DNA of 64,000 bases from Rhodoferax mekongensis (GTDB lineage: Bacteria; Pseudomonadota; Gammaproteobacteria; Burkholderiales; Burkholderiaceae_C), in assembly GCF_032191775.1 (NCBI RefSeq), contig NZ_CP132507.1:893001-957000 (forward strand), read 5' to 3'. The position numbers and the translations under genes are program-made. Shown here piece after piece: positions 1 to 8,465 of this stretch; position 1 is the stretch's first letter; the number at the start of each line of letters is the position of its first letter. A model generated the notes under the pieces. That model made no database searches, was not told where the DNA came from, and was given only the letters and a program-made list of their open reading frames with translations.

Positions 1-1331
1 GCCAGGGCCGAGCCCACGCCGGTGGTGATCTGAGCGGCGCCGGCATTGCCCACCTGTGCGCCGGTGACGGTGGCGGAGTCCGCGCCCAGGGTATCGGCGC
101 TGGCATTGGTGCCGGTGACCACATTGCCGGTGATGCCGGTGTCGTCCTCGGAGACGGTGCGGGAGTCGGCCACGGCCACGGGGGCGGTATCGGTGATGCG
201 GATATCCAGGCTGGAGGCGGAGTTGGTATCGCCCTGAGGATCGGTGACGACCAGATTGAAATGCTCGATCACATTGCCGGCAGTGTGGTTGGTGCTGGTG
301 CCGGTGGGGTCATAGCTGTAGGAGACCACACCGGTGGAGCTGTTGTAGCCGGTGAGCGTCAAAGTGCCGTTGGAGCCTGTGACGGTAATGGGAGCGGCGG
401 GGGTGGCCGCGGAGAGAGCCGCAGCCGTGATCACGGTGGAGCCGATGGTCAGAGAGGTCAGGCCATCGGGAGCGGAGATGGTGAAAGAGCCATTGACCGT
501 GGCGTTCTCGGCCACGGAGAGGTCGGAGCCGCCCACGCCGGTGCCGTCATTGGGGATGGAGACGGTGGGGGTGCCTTCGGAGGCGCCGGTGACCGTCATG
601 GTGACGGTGGTGGTGGAGAAGGAGCCGTCGGAGTCCTTCAAGGTGTAGCTGAAGACATCCTGCTTGGAGTCGCCCACATTGAGGGCTTGAGCGGCGGCAT
701 TGGTGACATAGGTGTAGGAGCCGTCGGCATTGATGGTCAGGGTGCCGTAGGTGCCAGCCAGGGCCGAGCCCACGCCGGTGGTGATCTGAGCGGCGCCGGC
801 ATTGCCCACCTGTGCGCCGGTGACGGTGGCGGAGTCCGCGCCCAGGGTATCGGCGCTGGCATTGGTGCCGGTGACCACATTGCCGGTGATGCCGGTGTCG
901 TCCTCGGAGACGGTGCGGGAGTCGGCCACGGCCACGGGGGCGGTATCGGTGATGCGGATATCCAGGCTGGAGGCGGAGTTGGTATCGCCCTGAGGATCGG
1001 TGACGACCAGATTGAAATGCTCGATCACATTGCCGGCAGTGTGGTTGGTGCTGGTGCCGGTGGGGTCATAGCTGTAGGAGACCACACCGGTGGAGCTGTT
1101 GTAGCCGGTGAGCGTCAAAGTGCCGTTGGAGCCTGTGACGGTAATGGGAGCGGCGGGGGTGGCCGCGGAGAGAGCCGCAGCCGTGATCACGGTGGAGCCG
1201 ATGGTCAGAGAGGTCAGGCCATCGGGAGCGGAGATGGTGAAAGAGCCATTGACCGTGGCGTTCTCGGCCACGGAGAGGTCGGAGCCGCCCACGCCGGTGC
1301 CGTCATTGGGGATGGAGACGGTGGGGGTGCC
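1..1331 (-). repeat. 756-bp perfect tandem repeat inside the adhesin gene
   Basis: Bases 1-575 are identical to 757-1331, giving a period of 756 bp (252 codons, frame preserved). One complete unit (576-1331) and part of the next are visible, and the array continues past the left edge. Each unit encodes one VCBS-like segment plus one segment beginning GTPTVSIPNDGTGVGG. Identity at synonymous positions implies recent duplication or ongoing homogenisation. Confidence 0.97.
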
Positions 1332-1844
1332 GGCTGATTGTGGAGATGTACCGTCCTGCCCTGTGAGATTAAATTCTTGATCAGACTGCAGGAAGTCGCG
1401 CTGGATATTTAACGGACTGACTACTTCGCTGATCCGTAGCACTCGTACAAAGCTGTGCGAGTCACTCGCATCTCCCCCGCTTAAACCGGCAGCTGTCGGT
1501 TCCAGTTCAGCAGAAAGATCTCCTCCAGAAGCAATGACTCTGGCGATGGCCGCCGGACTGCTATTGAGGTCCTTGAGTGCTGCGTTGGTTGCATCTTCTG
1601 GAGAGAAGCCCAATAAATTGGCATCAATTAGCAGTTCGCGACCCGACTCAAGGCTGATTTCCCGTCCGTTCGGGAGTGCAAGCTCCAAGCGCGTCCCGTC
1701 TTCGGTAAGAACAATTTGGCCTTCCTGTATCTCATCACCCAATTTGATGGCGCGTTTGCTACCGTCAGGTGAAACCACCCATGCATTACCTTGCAGGATG
1801 ACAACAACGCCGCGGGCTTGGGCAGAAATTTGGGAAGTAGCCAT
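1..1844 (-). CDS. LapA-like giant repeat adhesin with retention module (N-terminal part, cut by window edge)
   Basis: This is the first 614 residues of a type I secreted surface adhesin that continues beyond the window. The start MATSQISAQ at 1844 opens a retention module (about 1-115) typical of LapA-type proteins, with the conserved RELLIDANLLG segment at 69-79. TAAG at 117-120 matches the motif at which the periplasmic protease LapG cuts LapA. From about residue 172 the protein is built of 252-residue units containing VCBS/cadherin-like beta-sandwich sequence (VSEDDTGITGNV). One full unit and three quarters of a second are visible and identical in DNA. It lies downstream of its exporter, adaptor and regulator on the same strand, so it is probably their substrate. 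Total length and the C-terminal secretion signal cannot be seen. Confidence 0.9.
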   Translation of the reverse strand, partial: MATSQISAQARGVVVILQGNAWVVSPDGSKRAIKLGDEIQEGQIVLTEDGTRLELALPNGREISLESGRELLIDANLLGFSPEDATNAALKDLNSSPAAIARVIASGGDLSAELEPTAAGLSGGDASDSHSFVRVLRISEVVSPLNIQRDFLQSDQEFNLTGQDGTSPQSAGTPTVSIPNDGTGVGGSDLSVAENATVNGSFTISAPDGLTSLTIGSTVITAAALSAATPAAPITVTGSNGTLTLTGYNSSTGVVSYSYDPTGTSTNHTAGNVIEHFNLVVTDPQGDTNSASSLDIRITDTAPVAVADSRTVSEDDTGITGNVVTGTNASADTLGADSATVTGAQVGNAGAAQITTGVGSALAGTYGTLTINADGSYTYVTNAAAQALNVGDSKQDVFSYTLKDSDGSFSTTTVTMTVTGASEGTPTVSIPNDGTGVGGSDLSVAENATVNGSFTISAPDGLTSLTIGSTVITAAALSAATPAAPITVTGSNGTLTLTGYNSSTGVVSYSYDPTGTSTNHTAGNVIEHFNLVVTDPQGDTNSASSLDIRITDTAPVAVADSRTVSEDDTGITGNVVTGTNASADTLGADSATVTGAQVGNAGAAQITTGVGSAL

Positions 1845-1936
1845 GTAAGAACTCCAGAGACAGCAAAACTAGCTGATCAATGTAGTGCTTTACCGGCTCC
1901 TCGCCTATTGGACTCAAGTACAGGGTGTGTGACGCA

Positions 1937-2575
1937 TTACTGAATTCCGTGCACTTTCAAGGCAAGCTGCAATCGATCTGTGACCCCCAGCTTTTCGAAC
2001 ACGGCACTTAAATGCGCCTTGACGGTGCGTTCAGTAATGTCGCATTGCTCTGCTATTGCCAAGTTTGATGCGCCATGGGCTGCCATTTTGGCGACTTCGC
2101 GTTCCCGAGCGGTGAGTTCATCATCCCAAGCCCCCGGCGTGGAACGTATTGAAGGTTTTGCGCGATTTGCCGTTTGGATTAATTGCTGCATCAAGTGTTG
2201 GCCTATCCATACGTGGCCGGCCATGGTGACTTGATGGACTTGTCTCAGCGTTTCCGGATCCGAAAATGCATGACAGTAACCCGCGCACCCTAAGTCCAAG
2301 GCTGCAATCGCTTCTTCATCTTTTGGATATGAGCTGGCGGCCACAATGCGCATTTGCTTGTCATGCAAAAGACCGTTCCATTCAGTCGAGGCCCATGGGG
2401 GTACATCGCCTACCTTCAGATCCAACCAAATGACATCCCCATTTCTCCGGGCTAGCTGCTTAAGTGCTGAAAAACTTCCCAGCTCAACAGCGGACTTGAT
2501 CTTGAGCGCGTCCCGCCAGTGTTTCAAGAGTCCTTTGTCTTTGCTAACCAGCAAAGGCGCCGTATTCCTTCTCAT
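1937..2575 (-). CDS. LuxR/NarL-type response regulator of the adhesin locus
   Basis: A 212-residue DNA-binding regulator. The C-terminal part (about 153-212) is a clear LuxR helix-turn-helix beginning LTAREREV and continuing through NLAIAEQCDITERTVKAHL. The N-terminal part (1-130) resembles a receiver domain but is weak. An aspartate at 52 (VIWLDLK) could be the phosphorylation site, while the usual acidic pair near the N-terminus is not evident. Its start codon overlaps the stop of the LapC-like gene in an ATGA junction, so it is co-transcribed with the exporter. It ends 92 bp before the adhesin start. I infer that it controls adhesin or exporter expression. No partner histidine kinase is present in the window. 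Confidence 0.88.
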   Translation of the reverse strand: MRRNTAPLLVSKDKGLLKHWRDALKIKSAVELGSFSALKQLARRNGDVIWLDLKVGDVPPWASTEWNGLLHDKQMRIVAASSYPKDEEAIAALDLGCAGYCHAFSDPETLRQVHQVTMAGHVWIGQHLMQQLIQTANRAKPSIRSTPGAWDDELTAREREVAKMAAHGASNLAIAEQCDITERTVKAHLSAVFEKLGVTDRLQLALKVHGIQ

Positions 2576-3990
2576 CGTTCAGTCATTGCCTTTGACTTTG
2601 CGCGCAAGATGGGCTTCATCAGATAGGCAAGTACGGATTTTTTGCCTGTCAGGATGTCGACCTCGGCCACCATGCCAGGAATGATCGGTAATTTCTGTTG
2701 ACCAATGGTGGTGGACAAAGTCCTCACGCGGACCACAAAGAACGCATTCCCTTTTTCATCGACTACGCTGTCTGCTCCAATTTGTTCCAGAGTGGCTTCC
2801 AAGCCGCCGTACACCGCAAAGTCATAGGCAGTGAACTTGACAAGTGCTTTTTGGCCTGGTCGCAAAAATGCGATATCTCGCGGCAACACGCGCGCTTCCA
2901 AGAGTAAAGCATCGTCAGATGGTACTAACTCAATGAGATCCTTACCGGGCTGCACTACGCCTCCAACGGTGTTTACACGCAGCTGTTTAACCGTTCCGTT
3001 GACCGGTGACCTGATCTCAGTCTGTTTAACCCGGTCCTCGAGTGCAGTGCTGCCTTCGGACAGGGCATTCAACTTGGCATTGGTTTCACTCAATTCAGAG
3101 CGCGCAATGTTCCTGAATGTGAGTTCTACTTCTTGGATCTTGCGATTCGACTCGGCAACTGCAGATTCCAGTCTGGGAATATCGGAGTTGGCGCTGTCAC
3201 GCTCACCCCGGTAACGTGCTACGTCACGCTCCAGTCTCAACAACTCAACGTCTGAGATTGCCCCAGTCTTGACCAGAGGGCGGGTCAGTTCCAGTTCCTT
3301 GGCGGTCAGGGTGTAACTCTGCGAGGCTTGCTCACGCCGGGCCTTCACCGAAATCAATTCCTGAGAGCGTTGTGCAGACTGCTGTCGAGCAACGCCGACA
3401 GTTGCATCCAATTCTGCGCGGCGTGACTCGTAGAGCGCGCGCTCCTGCTCCACGATTTCGGGTGCTTCCTTCAGCACCTCCTCTGGGGGAACAAAGCGAG
3501 AGCCCTCCGCCAACGCACGGAGACGGGCAGCTTTGGCCAGTAGTGACAGGTACTGTGATTGGTTTTCCCGCAGCGAAGAGACCATCCGCGTCGGGTCTAC
3601 TTTCAGGAGCAAGTCACCAGCCTTTACTACTTGTCCCTCGCGCGCGAGGATCTCGGAGACAATGCCTCCGTCCAAACTTTGCAAGACTTGGATCTGGCGC
3701 GATGGGATGACTTTGCCCTCACCTCGGGTCACCTCATCCAACTCGGCAAAAGCAGCCCAAATCAGCAGCACCAACACAGTCAATGCGCTCAACCACACCA
3801 AAATGCGGGCGCCTTGGGGTGTTTGCTCTGCGATGGCCCAGTCGGCATTGGCGTCGAAGTCGCTGTCCAATTCTTTCTGTTTGCCTGTAACCGCAAGCAT
3901 CAACTTGTCCAGGAAGTGTGAGCTTGCTCCGTAAAACTTGTCCCAAAGAGTAGGTGTTGTCGGGGTGGCTTGTGGATCGGGGTTCATCAT
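2572..3990 (-). CDS. LapC-like type I secretion membrane-fusion protein (HlyD family)
   Basis: A 472-residue periplasmic adaptor that bridges an inner-membrane ABC exporter to a TolC-like outer-membrane channel. A short cytoplasmic N-terminus is followed by one membrane segment at about 62-83. Next comes a lipoyl-like half (VLQSLDGGIVSEILAREGQ), a long central coiled-coil region (about 170-320) and the returning beta-barrel part (IRSPVNGTVKQL, then IELVPSDD). Length and order fit the HlyD/LapC family. Its start overlaps the stop of the upstream exporter gene by ATGA, and its end overlaps the regulator start in the same way, so the three are translationally coupled. No outer-membrane partner gene is visible. 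Confidence 0.95.
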   Translation of the reverse strand: MMNPDPQATPTTPTLWDKFYGASSHFLDKLMLAVTGKQKELDSDFDANADWAIAEQTPQGARILVWLSALTVLVLLIWAAFAELDEVTRGEGKVIPSRQIQVLQSLDGGIVSEILAREGQVVKAGDLLLKVDPTRMVSSLRENQSQYLSLLAKAARLRALAEGSRFVPPEEVLKEAPEIVEQERALYESRRAELDATVGVARQQSAQRSQELISVKARREQASQSYTLTAKELELTRPLVKTGAISDVELLRLERDVARYRGERDSANSDIPRLESAVAESNRKIQEVELTFRNIARSELSETNAKLNALSEGSTALEDRVKQTEIRSPVNGTVKQLRVNTVGGVVQPGKDLIELVPSDDALLLEARVLPRDIAFLRPGQKALVKFTAYDFAVYGGLEATLEQIGADSVVDEKGNAFFVVRVRTLSTTIGQQKLPIIPGMVAEVDILTGKKSVLAYLMKPILRAKSKAMTER

Positions 3991-6173
3991 GATGCCCTCC
4001 CGATACGTCCGCTTTGAAGCGCTTCCACGACCTGTGCCTTGGGCCCATCGGCCACGATTTGACCACTATCAATCACGATCAGGCGGTCAATCAGTTCCAG
4101 TAACGAAGTCCGGTGGGTGACCAGAATCATCGTTTTGCCAGTGGCGAAACGCCGCAGTCTGCTTTTGAGTGCATCCTCACTCTGGTGGTCCATGGCACTG
4201 CTGGGCTCGTCGAGGAGCAACATGGGTGAGTCATTCAACACTGCCCGGGCGATGCCGACGGCTTGGCGCTGCCCTCCGGACAAGGATTCGCCCCGTTCAC
4301 CGATGGCCATATCGAAGCCCTTGGGATGGCGGTTGGCAAATTCCGTCACACCCGCAATCTCTGCTGCCGCCAGAATGTCCTGGTCATCGGCAAAGGGCGC
4401 TCCCAGTGCAATATTCTCTTTCAACGTGCCGTAAAAGAGGCTGACGTCTTGGGACACAAAGCCTGCAGCACGGCGCAGTTCGGCGGGGTCGATCTGCCGC
4501 GAATCGATTCCGTCAATCAGGATGGCTCCCTCTGTCGGTTGGTGCAGGCCCAGTATCAGGCGCTGAATCGTGGATTTTCCTGAACCCACCCGTCCGATAA
4601 AGGCTACTTTTTCACCCGCATGGATCTTGAAGGACACCTTGCTCAGTACGGCTTGTTGCTGCCCCGGGTAGGTAAAGCTGACGTTCTTGAACTCAATCGT
4701 TCCCTGAAAACCAGTTCGATGCAGGTAGGAGGTTTCTTCTGAACGTTCCGGTTCTTGCTTCATGTGAGTGTCGACGGAAGCCAACCCACTCTTGGCACTG
4801 TGATATTGAAGGAGCAGACCTGCGACTTGTCCGAACGGTGCCATGGCACGACCGGCCAGCATCGATGCAGCAATGATGGCGCCCATGCTGATCTGGTTGT
4901 TTATGAGCAGGTACACGCCGACGATGACGCTGGTGACCGACACCAGCTGCTGCATGGCTTGTGCAAAGTTCATCGTGCCGTTGGACAGCAGCTTAAGTTT
5001 TGTGCCTGTCTGTGCGATGAAGATGGTGCTTTGTTCCCATTTGCGTTGAAAGCTGCTTTCCGCCACCATGAATTTGATGGTTTCAATGCCCACCAGGCTC
5101 TCCACCAGTGTGGCGTTGCGCTGGGAGGTCGCCCGGGACGAGACTTCCACCAGCTCTTGCATCTTGCGCTGTGTGGCCAGTGACACGACCAAAAGCAGGA
5201 CGATGCAAACCAGAGGCGGCAGCGTTAACCAAGGCGAAATCCAGATCAGAGCCAAAAAGAACACCAGCACAAAGGGCAGGTCCACTAGCGTGGTGATGCT
5301 CGCAGATGCGACAAAGTCTCTGACGGATTCAAACGCCCGCAGATTAGCGGCAAAAGATCCTACGGAAGCAGGCCGGTCCGACATCTTGAGGCCCAGTACG
5401 CGTTCCATGATGCGTGCGGACAATGTCACATCAATCCGCTTGCCCGCTGTGTCCAGGATGTAGGCTCGCATGGTGCGTAGCACCGTATCAAACACCATCA
5501 TCAGCATCACACCGATGGCCAGAACCCACAACGTCTCCTCGGCCCGGTTGGGTACCACGCGGTCGTAGACCGTCATCGAGAACATGGGCATGGCCAGCGC
5601 AAAAATGTTGATCAGCAGTGCGGCGATCAAGCTGTCACGGTAGAGGCGCCAATTCTGGAAAACAACCCCCCAGAACCAGTGTTTGGATTTCAGTTCGCCG
5701 GTGGCAGGCGTGCGAGGGTCGAACTTGAAAACCGGACGCACGAAGAACACCACGCCGGCAAACAGGGATTCCAAAGCCTCTTTGCTGATCACATCACCGG
5801 ATTCGCCGCTTTCCGGAAAACGCACTCGCGCTTGGCCGTCCTCCGTCCATTCCAGTAGCAGGCAAGCCTGTTTGTCCTGCAGCAACAAGATGACGGGCAG
5901 TAAGCCAGGGCGCAAATCGCTGAGCTTGCGTCTGGCAAGGCGCGCCGTCAGACCTGCCCGTGCCGCAGCGCGTGGCAAGAGGGCTGGTGTGACCAGGTTG
6001 TTTTCCAGCGGAAGTCCGGCAGACAGGGCTTCTTGCGTGGTGGATATGCCGTAAATGCGGGAAATCGAGACCAAGCTGTCCAGCAAGGGGTCGAAATGGG
6101 TCCCGTGTTCACCGATCCGCCAATGAGCGGGTTTTGGATTTGCAGGGCCGGAGGGAGGCAGGCTGTCTGTCAT
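3987..6173 (-). CDS. LapB-like type I secretion ABC transporter (permease/ATPase)
   Basis: A 728-residue inner-membrane exporter. Residues 1-145 form a C39-peptidase-like domain without a recognisable catalytic cysteine, as in exporters that bind their substrate rather than cleave it. A six-helix transmembrane domain follows (about 165-460), then an ATPase domain. The ATPase has Walker A GRVGSGKS at 527-534, the signature LSGGQRQ at 631-637 and Walker B MLLLDEP at 651-657. It starts immediately after the stop of the small upstream gene and overlaps the LapC-like gene, giving one operon. The probable substrate is the adhesin at the left edge. Confidence 0.96.
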   Translation of the reverse strand: MTDSLPPSGPANPKPAHWRIGEHGTHFDPLLDSLVSISRIYGISTTQEALSAGLPLENNLVTPALLPRAAARAGLTARLARRKLSDLRPGLLPVILLLQDKQACLLLEWTEDGQARVRFPESGESGDVISKEALESLFAGVVFFVRPVFKFDPRTPATGELKSKHWFWGVVFQNWRLYRDSLIAALLINIFALAMPMFSMTVYDRVVPNRAEETLWVLAIGVMLMMVFDTVLRTMRAYILDTAGKRIDVTLSARIMERVLGLKMSDRPASVGSFAANLRAFESVRDFVASASITTLVDLPFVLVFFLALIWISPWLTLPPLVCIVLLLVVSLATQRKMQELVEVSSRATSQRNATLVESLVGIETIKFMVAESSFQRKWEQSTIFIAQTGTKLKLLSNGTMNFAQAMQQLVSVTSVIVGVYLLINNQISMGAIIAASMLAGRAMAPFGQVAGLLLQYHSAKSGLASVDTHMKQEPERSEETSYLHRTGFQGTIEFKNVSFTYPGQQQAVLSKVSFKIHAGEKVAFIGRVGSGKSTIQRLILGLHQPTEGAILIDGIDSRQIDPAELRRAAGFVSQDVSLFYGTLKENIALGAPFADDQDILAAAEIAGVTEFANRHPKGFDMAIGERGESLSGGQRQAVGIARAVLNDSPMLLLDEPSSAMDHQSEDALKSRLRRFATGKTMILVTHRTSLLELIDRLIVIDSGQIVADGPKAQVVEALQSGRIGRAS

Positions 6174-6497
6174 TTAAATAATACGTTGATCGCCACCAAG
6201 CAGATTCAGTGCTCCCTGCATCCGGTTGCGCAGGCCTTTGCGTTTGCTGATCTTTTGTTGAGCCGCCGCAGGCAAGTCCGTGTGCCGGATGACGTTTTTG
6301 ATGATCAAGGTGTCGATCAAGTCTTCCAGCACCCGTACGAATTCAGCATCTGCTTCGCCGAAGCCGCTTCCACTGGCGGTGTGCCCCAGAAACGCTTGGA
6401 TATCGGGGTGCTCATCGCTCAGCAGCTCGCCGCCGGGCCTTTCCGCGCGGGAGAGGGAGGCAATCGATCCATCCTCGTTACGCAACACATGGAACAT
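6174..6497 (-). CDS. Small conserved protein at the head of the type I secretion operon
   Basis: A 107-residue soluble, charged protein. It resembles short proteins found beside LapB/LapC exporters in pseudomonads and betaproteobacteria, which are often mislabelled 'tryptophan synthase subunit beta'. The shared pattern is a central VRVLEDLIDTLI helix followed by ITDLP-like (HTDLPAAAQQKI) and a basic region. It has no signal peptide and no catalytic motif that I can identify. Its TAA stop directly abuts the ATG of the exporter gene with no spacer, which points to tight co-expression. Its function is unknown; a role in exporter assembly or substrate handling is only a guess. Confidence 0.75.
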   Translation of the reverse strand: MFHVLRNEDGSIASLSRAERPGGELLSDEHPDIQAFLGHTASGSGFGEADAEFVRVLEDLIDTLIIKNVIRHTDLPAAAQQKISKRKGLRNRMQGALNLLGGDQRII

Positions 6498-6523
6498 GGC
6501 AAGCCGCTTTCAATTGGGACATG

Positions 6524-6542
6524 GGGTTGGGGATGCCAACCC
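6524..6542. promoter_or_regulatory. Perfect inverted repeat upstream of the secretion operon
   Basis: Arms GGGTTGG and CCAACCC are separated by 5 bases and lie 26 bp upstream of the first gene of the adhesin-secretion operon. It may be an operator or a leader hairpin. The rest of the 133-bp gap to mnmA (6498-6630) shows no gene. Confidence 0.35.
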
Positions 6543-6630
6543 GGATGGCATTGAATGCTAGCACCGCATGGTGAAAACAAGGTGCCAAAAATGCCATGTT
6601 TTCCATGAATATTTGTTGTAATTGCGCAGT

Positions 6631-7755
6631 TCAGGTCGCCGGCAAGGCTGATGCGTTGTGGATGATTCCTCCACCAAGGCATACATCCCCGTCATACAAC
6701 ACCGCGGATTGACCGGGCGTCACGGCCCACTGGGCTTGGGGAAATTGCAGGGCAAATGCATCAGCGCCTAGGGGGACGAATCCACAGGGCGCATCAGTTT
6801 GGCGATACCGCGTTTTGGCAGCCGCTGTCATGGGGAAGGGTGCTTCGCCGCTAACCCAAGAGGCGTTCAGGGCTTCCAGACGTTCCGATTGCAACCAAGG
6901 GTGATCGTGCCCTTGTACGACCCATAGCGTGTTGTTCGGCAAATCTTTGCGCGCCACAAACCACGGCGTGTGTTCGCCACCACCTCGCTGAGCACCTCTG
7001 GCTTTGATGCCGCCTATGCCCAGGCCTTGGCGTTGACCCAATGTGTAGAACGACAGGCCCACGTGTTCCCCGATGGTGTGGCCTTTGGGGTTTTTGATGG
7101 GCCCCGGCTCCTTGGAGATGTAGCGGTTCAAAAACTCGCGGAACGGCCGCTCCCCGATGAAGCAGATGCCGGTGGAGTCTTTCTTCTTGGCATTGGGCAG
7201 ACCAATCTCGTCGGCGATGCGGCGTACCTCGGTTTTATGGAGATCCCCCACAGGGAAAAGCGTTTTGGACAGCTGAGCCTGGTTCAACCGGTGCAAAAAA
7301 TAGCTCTGGTCCTTGGCCGGGTCCAAGCCTTTGAGTAACTCGTGCTTGCCGCTGGAAGCATTGAGGCGAACTCTTGCGTAGTGTCCGGTAGCAATCTTTT
7401 CGGCACCCAGCCGCATGGCATGGTCCAAAAATGCCTTGAATTTGATTTCGGCATTGCAAAGGATGTCGGGGTTCGGGGTGCGGCCTGCCTGGTATTCGTG
7501 CAGGAACTCCGCAAACACACGGTCACGGTATTCGGCCGCAAAGTTGACGTGCTCGATTTCAATGCCCAGCACATCGGCGACGGCAGCGGCATCGACGAAG
7601 TCGATGTTGGAGGAGCAGTATTCGCTATCGTCGTCATCTTCCCAGTTCTTCATGAAGATGCCGACCACCTCATGCCCTTGCTGTTTCAAAAGATGGGCGG
7701 TCACAGCCGAATCCACGCCACCGCTCAGGCCCACGACAATACGTTGCTTACTCAT
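6631..7755 (-). CDS. mnmA: tRNA-specific 2-thiouridylase MnmA
   Basis: A 374-residue cytoplasmic enzyme that thiolates U34 of glutamate, glutamine and lysine tRNAs, using ATP and sulfur relayed by the cysteine desulfurase pathway. The PP-loop SGGVDS is at 11-16. The two catalytic cysteines are in NPDILCN (C100) and GICFIGE (C198). MKNWEDDDD and ATGHYARV are also family signatures. The length is normal. It lies downstream of nudJ on the same strand, the same pairing seen in E. coli. The 84-bp space between them carries a dispersed repeat copy. Confidence 0.98.
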   Translation of the reverse strand: MSKQRIVVGLSGGVDSAVTAHLLKQQGHEVVGIFMKNWEDDDDSEYCSSNIDFVDAAAVADVLGIEIEHVNFAAEYRDRVFAEFLHEYQAGRTPNPDILCNAEIKFKAFLDHAMRLGAEKIATGHYARVRLNASSGKHELLKGLDPAKDQSYFLHRLNQAQLSKTLFPVGDLHKTEVRRIADEIGLPNAKKKDSTGICFIGERPFREFLNRYISKEPGPIKNPKGHTIGEHVGLSFYTLGQRQGLGIGGIKARGAQRGGGEHTPWFVARKDLPNNTLWVVQGHDHPWLQSERLEALNASWVSGEAPFPMTAAAKTRYRQTDAPCGFVPLGADAFALQFPQAQWAVTPGQSAVLYDGDVCLGGGIIHNASALPAT

Positions 7756-7797
7756 GCCCTGATTTTAGTCCCCGTTGCAGGTGTCAACATGGAGTGT

Positions 7798-7852
7798 CAA
7801 ATTTGCCCCTGGAGCCCGCGGAATATGCGCAAGCAGCTATTATTTTTGTAGC
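7798..7852 (-). repeat. Dispersed ~55-bp repeat, family A, copy 1 (3' end of nudJ)
   Basis: On the minus strand this reads GCTACA, then TAGCTGCTTGCGCA, then a GGGCTC block, matching the family A layout. It overlaps the last codons of nudJ and provides its TAA stop. Confidence 0.75.
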
Positions 7853-8343
7853 GTTTGCAAAGATGCCCAAACGCTGGGATCGGTGTGAATCACATCCAGC
7901 GGGTAGCGTTGACCGCGCAGATAGTCTTCCATGCACTGGACTACCAAGGGGCTGCGATGCCGCTCCCGGCTGGCGCGAATATCCTCCGGTGTCAGCCACA
8001 GGGCCTGCACGATGCCTTGGTCCAGCTCCATGCCTTCGATTCGTTCGCCAACGGTGCCGCAAAAGGCAAAGCGCAGGTAGGTAATGTCTTGAGTGCCGTC
8101 CGGCAGCTCGCGCACGAAGCGCGACAGGTAGATACCTACCAGTGCGCCGGGCACAAAGGGGTAAGCCGTTTCTTCCAGTACCTCGCGTGCGCAGCCTTGG
8201 ACAGGAGACTCACCCGGGTCCAGGTGACCGGCGGGGTTGTTGAGTCGCAGGCCTTCGGGGGTGTGCTCCTCCACCAGAAGAAAGCGGCCGTTCTGCTCAA
8301 TCACTGCCGCCACTGTGGCACTGGGTTTCCATCGTTCGGTCAT
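7840..8343 (-). CDS. nudJ: NUDIX phosphohydrolase, NudJ type
   Basis: A 167-residue NUDIX hydrolase. The Nudix box runs from GHLDPGE to REVLEETAY, with alanine where the consensus has glycine near its end. The position directly upstream of mnmA matches the nudJ-mnmA pair of E. coli, where NudJ hydrolyses thiamine and nucleoside pyrophosphates. That neighbourhood is the main reason for choosing NudJ over other Nudix families. The last residues (QTLQK) and the stop codon are supplied by a dispersed repeat, so the C-terminus is probably not conserved in relatives. Confidence 0.88.
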   Translation of the reverse strand: MTERWKPSATVAAVIEQNGRFLLVEEHTPEGLRLNNPAGHLDPGESPVQGCAREVLEETAYPFVPGALVGIYLSRFVRELPDGTQDITYLRFAFCGTVGERIEGMELDQGIVQALWLTPEDIRASRERHRSPLVVQCMEDYLRGQRYPLDVIHTDPSVWASLQTLQK

Positions 8344-8465
8344 GGATGATTATGTGTATTTAGCGCAAAAGTCTTTGCCGAAAGCTGCAACTTTAGCCCT
8401 ATGGAATGCAGGGAAACTCATGTAAGCTAACAGACAGCTTGAATCCAACTCTATAGGAGTGCCCC

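Noticed and set aside
1-1331. CRISPR-like array
   Set aside because: The repeats are 756 bp, contiguous and coding; there are no short repeats with unique spacers.
261-1337. A 358-codon glycine/histidine-rich open frame on the plus strand
   Set aside because: It is the antisense shadow of the 756-bp adhesin repeats; its own repeat structure follows from that DNA and it has no ribosome site.
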